Positions 35,169 to 42,886 of a stretch of 64,000 nt of DNA are shown here, piece by piece (the stretch's first letter is position 1; every line of letters begins with the position of its first letter). Both the position numbers and the translations under genes were made by a program. Under the pieces are notes generated by a model. It ran no database searches. It had not been told where the DNA came from and worked only from the letters and a program-made list of their open reading frames with translations. The stretch comes from Sphingobacteriales bacterium (GTDB lineage: Bacteria > Bacteroidota > Bacteroidia > Chitinophagales > CAIOSU01). The stretch lies in assembly GCA_027486795.1 (NCBI GenBank), contig JAIXOI010000034.1, forward strand, positions 1 through 64,000. Direction: 5' to 3'.

Positions 35169-35585
35169 TCAGCTACCTGTTAGGCGCAACACGATGGAGC
35201 GATCTGCTTTTATCTTTTCAGGCAATTGCAAATAACCACGATTGTGTACTTCAAGGCCATCGCGACCATAATAAGAGCGTTTGCAAATTACATTGCACAA
35301 GGGCTTGGTATTATAAACTAACAAGCAAAGAATTTCTTCGGCAATTTGTTGATTGATAACATTGTGTATATTGCTGATAATTACTCCAGTAGAGATGGTA
35401 ACCTTTTTGCTATCAAGGTTGAAAATTTGCATACATTCATCTACTTCATGAACCAAGTTCAAACCGTAGCACATGCCCAAATACTGAACTTGACCATCCA
35501 TCTCCAATGCGAAAAAGTGAATGTCTTCTGCATCCAACAATTCGCTCTTCGAGATCTCTTCCCACAAAATGAAGTAATTTTTCAT
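35169..35585 (-). CDS. Small hypothetical cytoplasmic protein
   Basis: A 138-residue product with no signal peptide or membrane segment. It starts MKNYFILWEEISKSELLDAEDIHFFALEMDGQ and has a C-terminal LPEKIKADRSIVLRLTGS. It is followed by a hairpin terminator 37 bp away, which supports it as a transcribed unit. I do not recognise a family or any catalytic motif. ATG at 35585 is the only reasonable start. Confidence 0.5.
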   Translation of the reverse strand: MKNYFILWEEISKSELLDAEDIHFFALEMDGQVQYLGMCYGLNLVHEVDECMQIFNLDSKKVTISTGVIISNIHNVINQQIAEEILCLLVYNTKPLCNVICKRSYYGRDGLEVHNRGYLQLPEKIKADRSIVLRLTGS

Positions 35586-35979
35586 AACATCCCAGTTTAC
35601 AACTCACAGCAAATCCTAATGATTATAAGTAAATCTACCGGATAAGTTACCGAAAACTATAGACAAGATACTAAAGATGGTGCCAAAGCAAAAAGCAATA
35701 TAACAATGCTAAGGTGCTGAAAATGAGCAGAAAAAGATGGGGTTGTTATGCTGTATTTTGACACAGAAAGAATAAAGTGCCAAGCTCGGTAATTGGAGTT
35801 ATTCCCAATTATGTTTCTCGTTTCGAAAAATAGATGCGCAAATATTAAATAAAATAGTTGTCCTGTCAAGTAAATGCTGAATTTTTGTTTTCGAATTGAT
35901 TGAAAGTATGCGAAACTTGGCGCTATTGTTACCTTTGGATAATGAATATTTATAATTAAAATGTAAAATAATTGTAGTT
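35586..35979. other. 394-bp stretch without a convincing gene
   Basis: The stretch is AT-rich. A 108-codon minus-strand frame (35657-35983) crosses it, but its product is compositionally odd, opens on the last codons of the neighbouring gene and resembles nothing known to me. I see no tRNA, strong terminator or repeat here. It presumably holds the promoter of the 35169-35585 gene. Confidence 0.4.
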
Positions 35980-37005
35980 TCAATTCTCCTTAGGGAGCGG
36001 AATGGTAACTTTCAGTATCCAATCTTCGAACACCTGCCCGATGTAGAAACTATTTCCGAAGGCAACCGCTACGGAATTACCGCTGATTTTCGAACCATCG
36101 TTTACGAATAACTCCTCGGTTTTGCCATTGTCAAGCTTAATCAAATACACGATTCCTGGCGAGGGATTTTGACTATTTTTTGCGTGTTTCAAAAATTTAC
36201 CCGCTTTTGGGTGGGCTGCAATTATTACATGGTCGGCATTTACTTGGCTTATATTGTCAAGGCCATTTAGTTTGGCCACATTGCGGCTGTATAGCAAGGT
36301 GCCATCTGTTTGGCGGCGGTATTCGGCAAGCGTTTTTCTTTGGGTGGTTGCTATGTAAACCAAATCGTTTGTTATCAAAATACCATTAGCGTATGCCAGT
36401 TTTTTGTCGTTGGCATTAATACATTGCCCCGCTCCATTGCAATATACAATTTGGCTAGTGCGAATTTTGAATAGCTTTTCCATCAACCAACCAAACCCCA
36501 TTCTAGCTCGTTTGCTATCGTTTGTCGCATAAAAGCTTCCGTCTGGCAATCCCGCTACATCGTTTGGCGATACAATTGTTTTGTCGGTTTGCTGGCGCAT
36601 AAATACAAGTGTATTACCCTTTACTTTATATAGCAGTATGCTATTCTTTTTGCCAGCCTCTGTTTCTTCATGGTTAACTACAAACAACAATGCCGCCCCA
36701 TTACTGCCCTTTACTAAATCAATACCATGTGGGTGAAACGATAAATCGGCAGGCTCACCCGTTCTTACAAGCGTATCTTTACTGTTGTCTTTTATGTTTA
36801 AGGATACTATTTCTCCAAACATTGGCAAGCCCTTTCGTCTTTGGCTGCAAGATACCAACAGGCGCTCTTGTCCGTTAAGCGTATCCAAAACTAGGTCTTC
36901 GGTGCCTGGGCCAATATGAATGGTCTCTTCCTTTAGGTTTGGGGGCTGGGCAAAGGTTATAGTGGCAAAGGCAATAAGCAATGCAGCAGTTAGTTTTAGT
37001 TTCAC
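35980..37005 (-). CDS. Paraoxonase/arylesterase-like secreted beta-propeller
   Basis: A 341-residue protein with a GTG start at 37005; no in-frame ATG precedes the signal peptide (1-19, LKLTAALLIAFATITFAQ). The propeller has paraoxonase-family landmarks: GTEDLVLD near the start, SFHPHGIDL (about 87-95), IVSPNDVAGLPDGSFYATND (about 143-162) and YANGI (calcium-ligand Asn region). Such enzymes hydrolyse lactones or esters. It lies 5 bp after the biotin carboxylase gene and is likely the last gene of that operon, which hints at hydrolysis of a lactone or ester in the same pathway. The substrate is unknown. Confidence 0.75.
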   Translation of the reverse strand: MKLKLTAALLIAFATITFAQPPNLKEETIHIGPGTEDLVLDTLNGQERLLVSCSQRRKGLPMFGEIVSLNIKDNSKDTLVRTGEPADLSFHPHGIDLVKGSNGAALLFVVNHEETEAGKKNSILLYKVKGNTLVFMRQQTDKTIVSPNDVAGLPDGSFYATNDSKRARMGFGWLMEKLFKIRTSQIVYCNGAGQCINANDKKLAYANGILITNDLVYIATTQRKTLAEYRRQTDGTLLYSRNVAKLNGLDNISQVNADHVIIAAHPKAGKFLKHAKNSQNPSPGIVYLIKLDNGKTEELFVNDGSKISGNSVAVAFGNSFYIGQVFEDWILKVTIPLPKEN

Positions 37006-37010
37006 TTTGT

Positions 37011-39002
37011 TTACTTTTCGGTTGGGTTAAGTTTTAACAACAAGGTATCAGCTTCAATAAAACCATTGGCCTCAACATATACTTCTTCAACGGTACCATC
37101 TTCAAATGCTTCAATGGTATTCTCCATTTTCATGCTGTTGATTACCAACAGGCCATCACCGGCTTTTACTAAATCGCCGGGTTTTACCAACACTTGAACA
37201 ACTTGGCCCGGCATAGGTGCTTTGTATGAGCCAAGTACATTTTCAATTTCAGCCTCTTGGAAACGCGGCACTTCCTTCAGTTCCAATTCACCATATTCTG
37301 GGTGGTGCACCCAGGTGCTATTGTTGCCTGCCGATACCGTGAATCGTTTCCGAAAGCCATTCCACTCCAATACCAACTGCTCCGTAGTGCTCGACACTAT
37401 TCTTACAGTGGCCTTTTCTTCGTTTACCGATACGATAAATAATTGATTGTGATATCGATACTCTAGTTTAATTAACTCTTCTTTCCAAGTATAGCTTTGT
37501 ACTTGTCCACGATAGAAACTATTTCTAAATCCTGAAGGAATACTGTGCATAACGGTTCTTTCGGTTTGTCTCACCAACCAAGCGGTAAGAGCTGCTGCGG
37601 TGGCACTTTCTATTAAAACCTGATTGTTTGGTATTCTTGGTTCGGTCAACTCTGGATGTTGGTCGAGGTAGCGGGTGTCAAAATCTCCGTTAGCAAATCC
37701 TTTATCATTTAACACTTCTATCAAAAACAACTTATTAGTGGTAAGGCCAGTAAGCACCGTTTTTCGTAAAGCATTGGACATTATGCGCAACGCTTCGTTA
37801 CGGTCGTTGCCTTTGGCTATCACTTTAGCAATCATAGGGTCGTAAAACACATCAATTGTCGAACCACTTACTACGCCAGTGTCGTATCTCATGGCTTCGC
37901 TGGGATAAGGCAAAAAATGACGAATTGTGCCCGTTACGGGTAAGTAGTTGTTGTATGGGTCTTCGGCGTATATGCGGCATTCAATAGCATGGCCGGTTGC
38001 TATTAAATCCTCTTGTTTGTAAGCAAATGGTTTCCCTTCGGCTACTTCAATTTGTAGCCTTACCAAATCAAGGCCTGTGACAGTTTCGGTAACCGGGTGC
38101 TCTACTTGCAAACGGGTATTTACTTCCAAGAAATAGAAGTTACCTTTTTTATCCAAAATGAACTCAACCGTGCCTGCATTGTCGTACCCAACGCTGCGCG
38201 CTGCATTTACGGCAGCCTCGGCCATTTTGGCGCGCAATTCGGGTGTAAGGGCAGGAGAGGGGCTTTCTTCAATTATCTTCTGGTAGCGGCGCTGTATCGA
38301 GCAATCGCGTTCGAATAAGTGAATGATATTGCCATGCTGATCGCCAAATACCTGAAACTCAATATGCCTTGCATCGTCAAAGTACCTTTCAATTAACAAA
38401 GTATCATCACCAAATGCCGATTTTGCTTCACGTTTAGCGGCTTCAATTTCTTTTACTAGATTTTTGCTCTCACGCACAATGCGCATTCCTTTACCGCCGC
38501 CGCCCGCCGATGCTTTCAGTAGCAGCGGAAAGCCTACTTTCTCTGCCTGAGAGGCCAAATTATCCGTTGTTTGGTCATCTCCATCGTAACCGGGCACGAT
38601 GGGCACGTTAAACTTTTGCACTAATTGCTTAGATCGTTTCTTGTCACCCAAAGCATTGATGGCACTGGGTTTGGGGCCAATAAAAATGATACCCGCTTCT
38701 TGGCATTTGGTTGCAAATGTTGCGTTTTCTGAAAGAAAACCATAACCAGGATGAATGGCATCGGCACCTGTGCGTTTAGCGGCTTCAATTACCGTATCCA
38801 TCAACAAATACGACTCAGATGGTTGGTATCCACCAATACGAACTGCTTCATCTGCTTGCTTCACGAATAATGCATGCTCATCCGCATCTGAAAATATAGC
38901 TACTGTATTAATACCCATGCTTTGGCAGGTGCGCATTACCCTTATGGCAATTTCTCCACGGTTGGCAACTAATACTTTTTTAATAGTACGGTGGTTAGAC
39001 AT
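37011..39002 (-). CDS. Acyl-CoA carboxylase alpha subunit (biotin carboxylase + biotin carrier)
   Basis: The start at 39002 gives 663 residues and overlaps the preceding ORF by 8 bases; a start at 39032 is possible. The biotin carboxylase part has VLVANRGEIAIRV, the ATP-grasp loop KASAGGGGKGMRIV, ERDCSIQRRYQKIIEESPS and FLEVNTRLQVEHPVTE. The C-terminal biotinyl domain has the biotin-bearing lysine in INSMKMENT (K625). This layout matches alpha chains of methylcrotonyl-, propionyl- or acetyl-CoA carboxylases. With the beta subunit two genes upstream, leucine breakdown (methylcrotonyl-CoA) is plausible, but the substrate cannot be fixed from sequence alone. Confidence 0.9.
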   Translation of the reverse strand: MSNHRTIKKVLVANRGEIAIRVMRTCQSMGINTVAIFSDADEHALFVKQADEAVRIGGYQPSESYLLMDTVIEAAKRTGADAIHPGYGFLSENATFATKCQEAGIIFIGPKPSAINALGDKKRSKQLVQKFNVPIVPGYDGDDQTTDNLASQAEKVGFPLLLKASAGGGGKGMRIVRESKNLVKEIEAAKREAKSAFGDDTLLIERYFDDARHIEFQVFGDQHGNIIHLFERDCSIQRRYQKIIEESPSPALTPELRAKMAEAAVNAARSVGYDNAGTVEFILDKKGNFYFLEVNTRLQVEHPVTETVTGLDLVRLQIEVAEGKPFAYKQEDLIATGHAIECRIYAEDPYNNYLPVTGTIRHFLPYPSEAMRYDTGVVSGSTIDVFYDPMIAKVIAKGNDRNEALRIMSNALRKTVLTGLTTNKLFLIEVLNDKGFANGDFDTRYLDQHPELTEPRIPNNQVLIESATAAALTAWLVRQTERTVMHSIPSGFRNSFYRGQVQSYTWKEELIKLEYRYHNQLFIVSVNEEKATVRIVSSTTEQLVLEWNGFRKRFTVSAGNNSTWVHHPEYGELELKEVPRFQEAEIENVLGSYKAPMPGQVVQVLVKPGDLVKAGDGLLVINSMKMENTIEAFEDGTVEEVYVEANGFIEADTLLLKLNPTEK

Positions 39003-39360
39003 TTTGTATGATTTCGATGTCAGGTGTGTCAAAAATTTCTATCATTGAAAAGAGACCTACAATGATTAGAATAACGAAGGCGAAATAAAACACCGAGTTC
39101 CAAATGGAATTTTCTTCACCTACGCTCGAATATTTTTTCATTATGTATAATTTGGGCAAGCAAAATAAAACGATAATCAGGTTGGGTGTAAATAAATCCC
39201 AATACCAAAGGGCGCTGCCTTTCACGTGCTGGCTAATTATGCTGTAATAGTAATCCTCAGGTTTTATTAAGCAGCGCGAAAAGTCGAATGCTGCTGCAAA
39301 GAGCAGGAAAAGTACTATAAACATTGAAATGCTGAGTAAGGTAATTTTAACTGGTCTCAT
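38995..39360 (-). CDS. Small membrane protein inside the carboxylase operon
   Basis: A 121-residue protein with three hydrophobic segments (about 5-24, 56-72, 88-108). It lies between the beta- and alpha-subunit genes: 3 bp after one, and overlapping the other by 8 bp. This tight spacing argues that it is a real gene. I do not recognise the family. A role with the carboxylase is possible, but an unrelated inserted gene cannot be excluded. Confidence 0.6.
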   Translation of the reverse strand: MRPVKITLLSISMFIVLFLLFAAAFDFSRCLIKPEDYYYSIISQHVKGSALWYWDLFTPNLIIVLFCLPKLYIMKKYSSVGEENSIWNSVFYFAFVILIIVGLFSMIEIFDTPDIEIIQNV

Positions 39361-39363
39361 ATG

Positions 39364-40959
39364 TTACTCTCTGAATACCCCAAACGAAGTGGCACCTTTA
39401 ATTGGTGAATGGTTTACAACACTTAAGCAAATACCTAAGAAACTACGGGTATCTCTTGGGTCAATTATGCCATCGTCCCACAAGTTGCCAGTACTAAACC
39501 AAGAACTTGATTTTTGGGCAACCTCTTTCATCATATATTCGCGCATTTGCTTGCCCATTTCTTCGTCATAGCTAGCTCCTGCGCTTTCGGCAGCTTGGCG
39601 TTGGATTATTTCCATGACACCAGCCAACTGATCTGGACCCATTACCGCAATTTTTGCATTCGGCCACGAGAATAAGAAGCGAGGTTGGTATGCCCGCCCG
39701 CTCATAGCATAGTTACCCGCGCCATATGAAGCACCAACCATTATAGTTATGGCTGGCACCTCGCTATTACTTACCGCATTTATTAGTTTGGCACCGTTTT
39801 TTATAATGCCGCCTTCTTCGTATTTGCGACCAACCATAAAACCGGTAATGTTTTGCAAAAACAAAAGAGGTATTCTACTTCGATTGCATAGCTGAATGAA
39901 TTGGGTACCCTTGTTTGCCGACTCGGAGAAAAGTACCCCATTGTTGCCTAATATGCCGATTTTATAGCCATGTATTTCGGCAAATCCAGTCACTAAAGTG
40001 CTGCCATATTCGGCTTTAAACTCATGGAAACGTGAACCATCAGTTATACGGGCGATAACTTCTCGTATATCGTATGGTATTTTCGTATCGGGGTTTACAA
40101 TTCCGAGTATTTCCTCAGCACTATATTTAGGCTCTTCTATTGCTTTGCTTGGCACAAAAGCATCATCAGACTCAATAAACGACATAATTTCGCGAGCCAA
40201 TCGGATTCCATCTGCCTCGTTTTGAGCTAAATAGTCACTTACGCCCGATATTTTGCTATGCATTTCGGCACCACCAAGGCTTTCGTCGTCGGTAATTTCA
40301 TTGGTGGCCATTTTTACGAGCGGTGGGCCGGCCAAAAATACCTTAGCTTGCCCTTTAACCATTACGGTGTAATCGCTCATACCAGGTATGTATGCCCCAC
40401 CAGCGGTGCTGTTGCCAAATACCACGCTTATGGTGGTAAGCCCTGCTTTACTGCGTCGGGTTATTTCTCTGAAGGTAATACCACCGTAGTTAAAAATCTT
40501 TTCTTGCTCGGGTAAGTTGGCGCCAGCCGATTCTACCAGATTAATAACCGGTAAACGGTTTTCCATGGCTATTTCGCCTATGCGTATTCCTTTTTGCAAG
40601 GTTGCATAATCAATAGCCCCGCCTTTGTTGCTTCCAACATTGGCCACAATCAAGGCTATTTTGCCGCTGACTAAGCCAATGCCAGCAACCGTGGTGCCAC
40701 CGGGGCCAAAACCTTCTAGACCAAGTCCAGCTAGGGGCAAAAGCTCCATAAAAGGACTGTCCTCATCCAATAACAATTCAATACGGTCTCGGGCAAGTAG
40801 CTTTCCTTGGCTTAATGCTTTGCCGGTATGCTTGTCGCTGCCCTGAAAACGACTTTTTTCAAGCTTAGCTTCCAATTCGGCCACAAGCTTAAGCATTTGC
40901 TCGTGGTTGCTTTTAAATGTTGCAGAATTTGGGTTAACCCGCGATTTGATTGGTTGCAT
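39364..40959 (-). CDS. Acyl-CoA carboxylase beta subunit (carboxyltransferase)
   Basis: A 531-residue carboxyltransferase of the crotonase-fold family, the usual size for methylcrotonyl-CoA carboxylase beta. Motifs include LLARDRIELLLDEDSPFMEL, VESAGANLPEQ, GNSTAGGAYIPGMSD (oxyanion region), QNITGFMVGRKYEEGG and GASYGAGNYAMSGRAYQPRFLFSWPNAKIAVMGPDQLAGVM. It transfers the carboxyl group from carboxybiotin to the acyl-CoA. The family fits MCC best, but acetyl/propionyl use is not excluded. It is the first gene of a minus-strand operon with the membrane protein, the alpha subunit and a paraoxonase-like gene. Confidence 0.9.
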   Translation of the reverse strand: MQPIKSRVNPNSATFKSNHEQMLKLVAELEAKLEKSRFQGSDKHTGKALSQGKLLARDRIELLLDEDSPFMELLPLAGLGLEGFGPGGTTVAGIGLVSGKIALIVANVGSNKGGAIDYATLQKGIRIGEIAMENRLPVINLVESAGANLPEQEKIFNYGGITFREITRRSKAGLTTISVVFGNSTAGGAYIPGMSDYTVMVKGQAKVFLAGPPLVKMATNEITDDESLGGAEMHSKISGVSDYLAQNEADGIRLAREIMSFIESDDAFVPSKAIEEPKYSAEEILGIVNPDTKIPYDIREVIARITDGSRFHEFKAEYGSTLVTGFAEIHGYKIGILGNNGVLFSESANKGTQFIQLCNRSRIPLLFLQNITGFMVGRKYEEGGIIKNGAKLINAVSNSEVPAITIMVGASYGAGNYAMSGRAYQPRFLFSWPNAKIAVMGPDQLAGVMEIIQRQAAESAGASYDEEMGKQMREYMMKEVAQKSSSWFSTGNLWDDGIIDPRDTRSFLGICLSVVNHSPIKGATSFGVFRE

Positions 40960-41113
40960 ACTCGCTAATTGGTATCATTTGTATAGAAGGCTAATATAAT
41001 AATAATGCTCTAACCGCAGGAGAGATTTAATAATTAAAAACGTAAGCGCGAATTCAATATTTCAATCATCAACTAGGTTGATTTAAGTCATAGATTTTGG
41101 TATTATGAAGCTT

Positions 41114-41121
41114 TAGTTTTG
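41114..41121 (+). promoter_or_regulatory. Candidate -7 box for a small RNA
   Basis: TAGTTTTG matches the Bacteroidota -7 consensus TAnnTTTG exactly. A TTTG lies 14 bp upstream, closer than the usual spacing, so the -33 element is doubtful. A start near 41128 would give a transcript of about 84 nt ending at the terminator at 41211. Confidence 0.4.
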
Positions 41122-41127
41122 AAGAGG

Positions 41128-41211
41128 TTTGATGGTGATACGAAATCATACTCAAAACCAATGCAGTTGGTGTCGGGGAAATGTGTGGGAGAGACGCATT
41201 TCCCTTTTTTT
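41128..41211 (+). ncRNA. Candidate structured small RNA
   Basis: Downstream of a perfect -7 box lie three hairpins in a row: TGAT/ATCA (41136-41148, loop ACGAA), ACCAA/TTGGT (41157-41171, loop TGCAG) and an 11-bp terminator stem (41176-41204) followed by seven T. No plus-strand gene precedes it for several kilobases, so the terminator has no protein-coding client. The start and identity are inferred; I do not recognise a known RNA family. Confidence 0.4.
41176..41211 (+). terminator. Strong orphan intrinsic terminator
   Basis: GGGAAATGTGT (41176-41186) pairs with ACGCATTTCCC (41194-41204), with one G-U, around a 7-nt loop, then TTTTTTT. It is directional for the plus strand and has no annotated gene upstream of it on that strand. 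Confidence 0.8.
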
Positions 41212-41539
41212 GTGTACCAAGTTGCCCAGCATAAATTAGCACGTACCCTTTAGCCAATAGGCTTGTGAAATTCATTCTAGTGCAACAAAGTTTCTTGGAA
41301 AGTAGCCTTTCTTTTAGCCACATGGTTGTTAAAATAGATGGTGGTTTAATAGCGTATTAAGTGATTCAAGAACAAAGCGCTTTGATAGATGTATCAGTTG
41401 ATTGTTTCTTTTGAATACCAAAGGCGCCCTCAATAAAGAAATGTTGACTGAATAAAAGATTAACGTTCTTTTTTGATAAGCTTCACTTTTGTTTAACCTT
41501 CGCATTAAAATCTAAAAAGTTTGTGTATCTTTACGTTGT

Positions 41540-41600
41540 CTTTACTAGTTAGAGACAAGGAGTGTCCTAGGTTAGCCCTTTTTCCTAGGACACTTTTTTT
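41540..41600 (+). ncRNA. Second candidate short transcript ending at a terminator
   Basis: TATCTTTA at 41526-41533 is one base from the -7 consensus, and a terminator ends at 41600. The inferred transcript is about 60 nt and consists mainly of the terminator hairpin. It could also be a leader or attenuator for the gene at 41747, which starts 146 bp downstream. Both the start point and the function are inferred. Confidence 0.3.
41561..41600 (+). terminator. Orphan intrinsic terminator upstream of the 41747 gene
   Basis: AGTGTCCTAGG (41561-41571) pairs perfectly with CCTAGGACACT (41584-41594) around a 12-nt loop, followed by a T-run to 41600. On the minus strand there is no T-run after the stem, so it faces plus-strand transcription. 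Confidence 0.85.
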
Positions 41601-41746
41601 ATGCCCCTACATTACCGGTGGGCTTTTGCTAATGCTTCCTTTCAGTTTTGTGTTGTCTTAAATTGACTATACTCAAGCCTCGGCATGAGTGTGGTCATGT
41701 ACTTTGGTAGTCATCCAGTTTAATTTTAACAAAAAATATACGAGCG

Positions 41747-42124
41747 ATGAAAACTACATTGAACCACCTGCACCACCAACATACTGATTGGCTAAGAGAG
41801 TTGGATTTTTATAAAATTGAGTTGAAGGTACTGAACGAGCGCCTTGCCGAAGTAGCAGGGGCCAACACCGCCATGCCAGTTATGCAGCAAGTGGAGCACT
41901 TTCAAAATCGTTTTGTTTTGTTGAACGAACAACTTGATTTATTAGTGCATGAAGTAAAGCTGGCAGAACAGGCTTTGCAAGAAAAAGTTAAATCAATGCC
42001 TGAGCATATTGACCAAAAAGTAACGCAGCCTAACGAAAAACTACAGGCCGATGTAAGTTACTTGTATAAAAACATTGCCGACACCCGTTTCGAGTTTAAC
42101 GGTTTTTTGGCCAAAACAATGTAA
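41747..42124 (+). CDS. Small coiled-coil protein of unknown function
   Basis: A 125-residue soluble protein, helical and rich in Leu, Glu and Gln with coiled-coil character (ELKVLNERLAEVAG, NRFVLLNEQLDLLVHEVKLAEQALQEKV). The N-terminus has His-rich HLHHQHTDWLRELDFYKIE. No signal peptide or membrane segment. The family is not recognised. It stands alone, preceded by an orphan terminator and convergent with the acyltransferase gene, from which it is separated by a hairpin. Confidence 0.6.
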   Translation: MKTTLNHLHHQHTDWLRELDFYKIELKVLNERLAEVAGANTAMPVMQQVEHFQNRFVLLNEQLDLLVHEVKLAEQALQEKVKSMPEHIDQKVTQPNEKLQADVSYLYKNIADTRFEFNGFLAKTM

Positions 42125-42146
42125 AAAACTTAATAAAGATACCGAG

Positions 42147-42183
42147 CTTTAAGGCTACGCATAGAGTTGGCGTAGCCTTAAGG
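42147..42183. terminator. Hairpin between convergent genes, overlapping a stop codon
   Basis: TTAAGGCTACGC (42149-42160) pairs perfectly with GCGTAGCCTTAA (42170-42181); C-G and T-G pairs extend the stem. The stop codon of the acyltransferase (42155-42157) is inside the left arm. T-runs are modest on either side, so termination is likely but not certain. Confidence 0.55.
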
Positions 42184-42886
42184 TTTCGTCGTTTATCCAC
42201 TTAGTAGCTATTTCGTGGTTTTCTTGCCATGGGGCTGCTCGCAACTCCGGCCCGAAGCTTATAGATGCATGGGTTTTCCACTTGCCAAAGCAGGTTATAA
42301 AGTGTCCTAGAAAATTATCGTCACCTACCCAAGCGTCCTCCTTCAAGCTATACTCAATAGCCACCGGAACTATTGGAAAATCTCCATGCTCGGCTATTTG
42401 AAACGGTCCAGGTTTAAAATTGATAATTCCAGGGCCTTCATAGGTGGTTCCTTCTGGGAAAATAATGACCGAATAACCTCTATCTAATAAATTACGCACC
42501 TGTTCACGAGTATTTTTGCGGCTAATAGGGTCCTCTCGCTTAATCAACACGGTATAGGTTAGCTTTAGGGCCCAACCTACCAGTGGCCAAGTGCCAACCT
42601 CGGCCTTAGCAACTATTGAGGCAAAGGCATATTTCAGTATCACTGCCGAATCCAAATAACTTCGGTGGTTGGCCACAAATATATGTCCGCTAGTTGGGGT
42701 AGCGCCAAACTTAGTAATAGTTACGCCCAGCCAAAAGGTTATAAATACGGCCCAATTTTGCCTGATAAGAAAACTCCTTCTCATTTTGTTTCCGGGCAAA
42801 AGCGCATTAATGGCTAGCACAAATACGTAAGTCCACCCCGAAACGAAGAATAAGCATAACCTTGCAAAACCAAGCAGATAGCGCAT
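42155..42886 (-). CDS. 1-acylglycerol-3-phosphate-type O-acyltransferase (PlsC/OlsA/GlsA-like)
   Basis: A 243-residue membrane-associated acyltransferase with a hydrophobic N-terminus, the catalytic NHRSYLD (H74, D79; the HX4D motif) and the acceptor-site FPEGTTYEGPG (143-153). Such enzymes make phosphatidic acid or add the second acyl chain to acyl-amino-acid lipids. It directly follows the 536-residue N-acyltransferase-like gene with no gap, the arrangement of glycine- or ornithine-lipid loci (GlsB-GlsA, OlsB-OlsA). That function is preferred over general phospholipid synthesis but is inferred from context. Confidence 0.82.
   Translation of the reverse strand: MRYLLGFARLCLFFVSGWTYVFVLAINALLPGNKMRRSFLIRQNWAVFITFWLGVTITKFGATPTSGHIFVANHRSYLDSAVILKYAFASIVAKAEVGTWPLVGWALKLTYTVLIKREDPISRKNTREQVRNLLDRGYSVIIFPEGTTYEGPGIINFKPGPFQIAEHGDFPIVPVAIEYSLKEDAWVGDDNFLGHFITCFGKWKTHASISFGPELRAAPWQENHEIATKWINDETLRLRQLYA

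Larger units (their letters stand above)
40960..41746. other. 787-bp gene-free region with two orphan plus-strand terminators
   Basis: No convincing protein-coding ORF is present. An 84-codon minus-strand frame at 41069-41323 has no family resemblance and covers two structured signals. The region carries two strong terminators oriented for plus-strand transcripts (41176-41211 and 41561-41600). All genes from 33218 to 40959 run on the minus strand, so these terminators imply unlisted short transcripts. Confidence 0.6.

Noticed and set aside
35657-35983. 108-codon minus-strand ORF after the paraoxonase-like gene
   Set aside because: It opens within the end of the preceding gene, has unusual composition, and no part resembles a known protein. 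It may be chance in AT-rich DNA.
41069-41323. 84-codon minus-strand ORF in the gene-free region
   Set aside because: The product has no family resemblance, and the frame covers a plus-strand terminator and hairpins. I see no promoter or start context in its favour.
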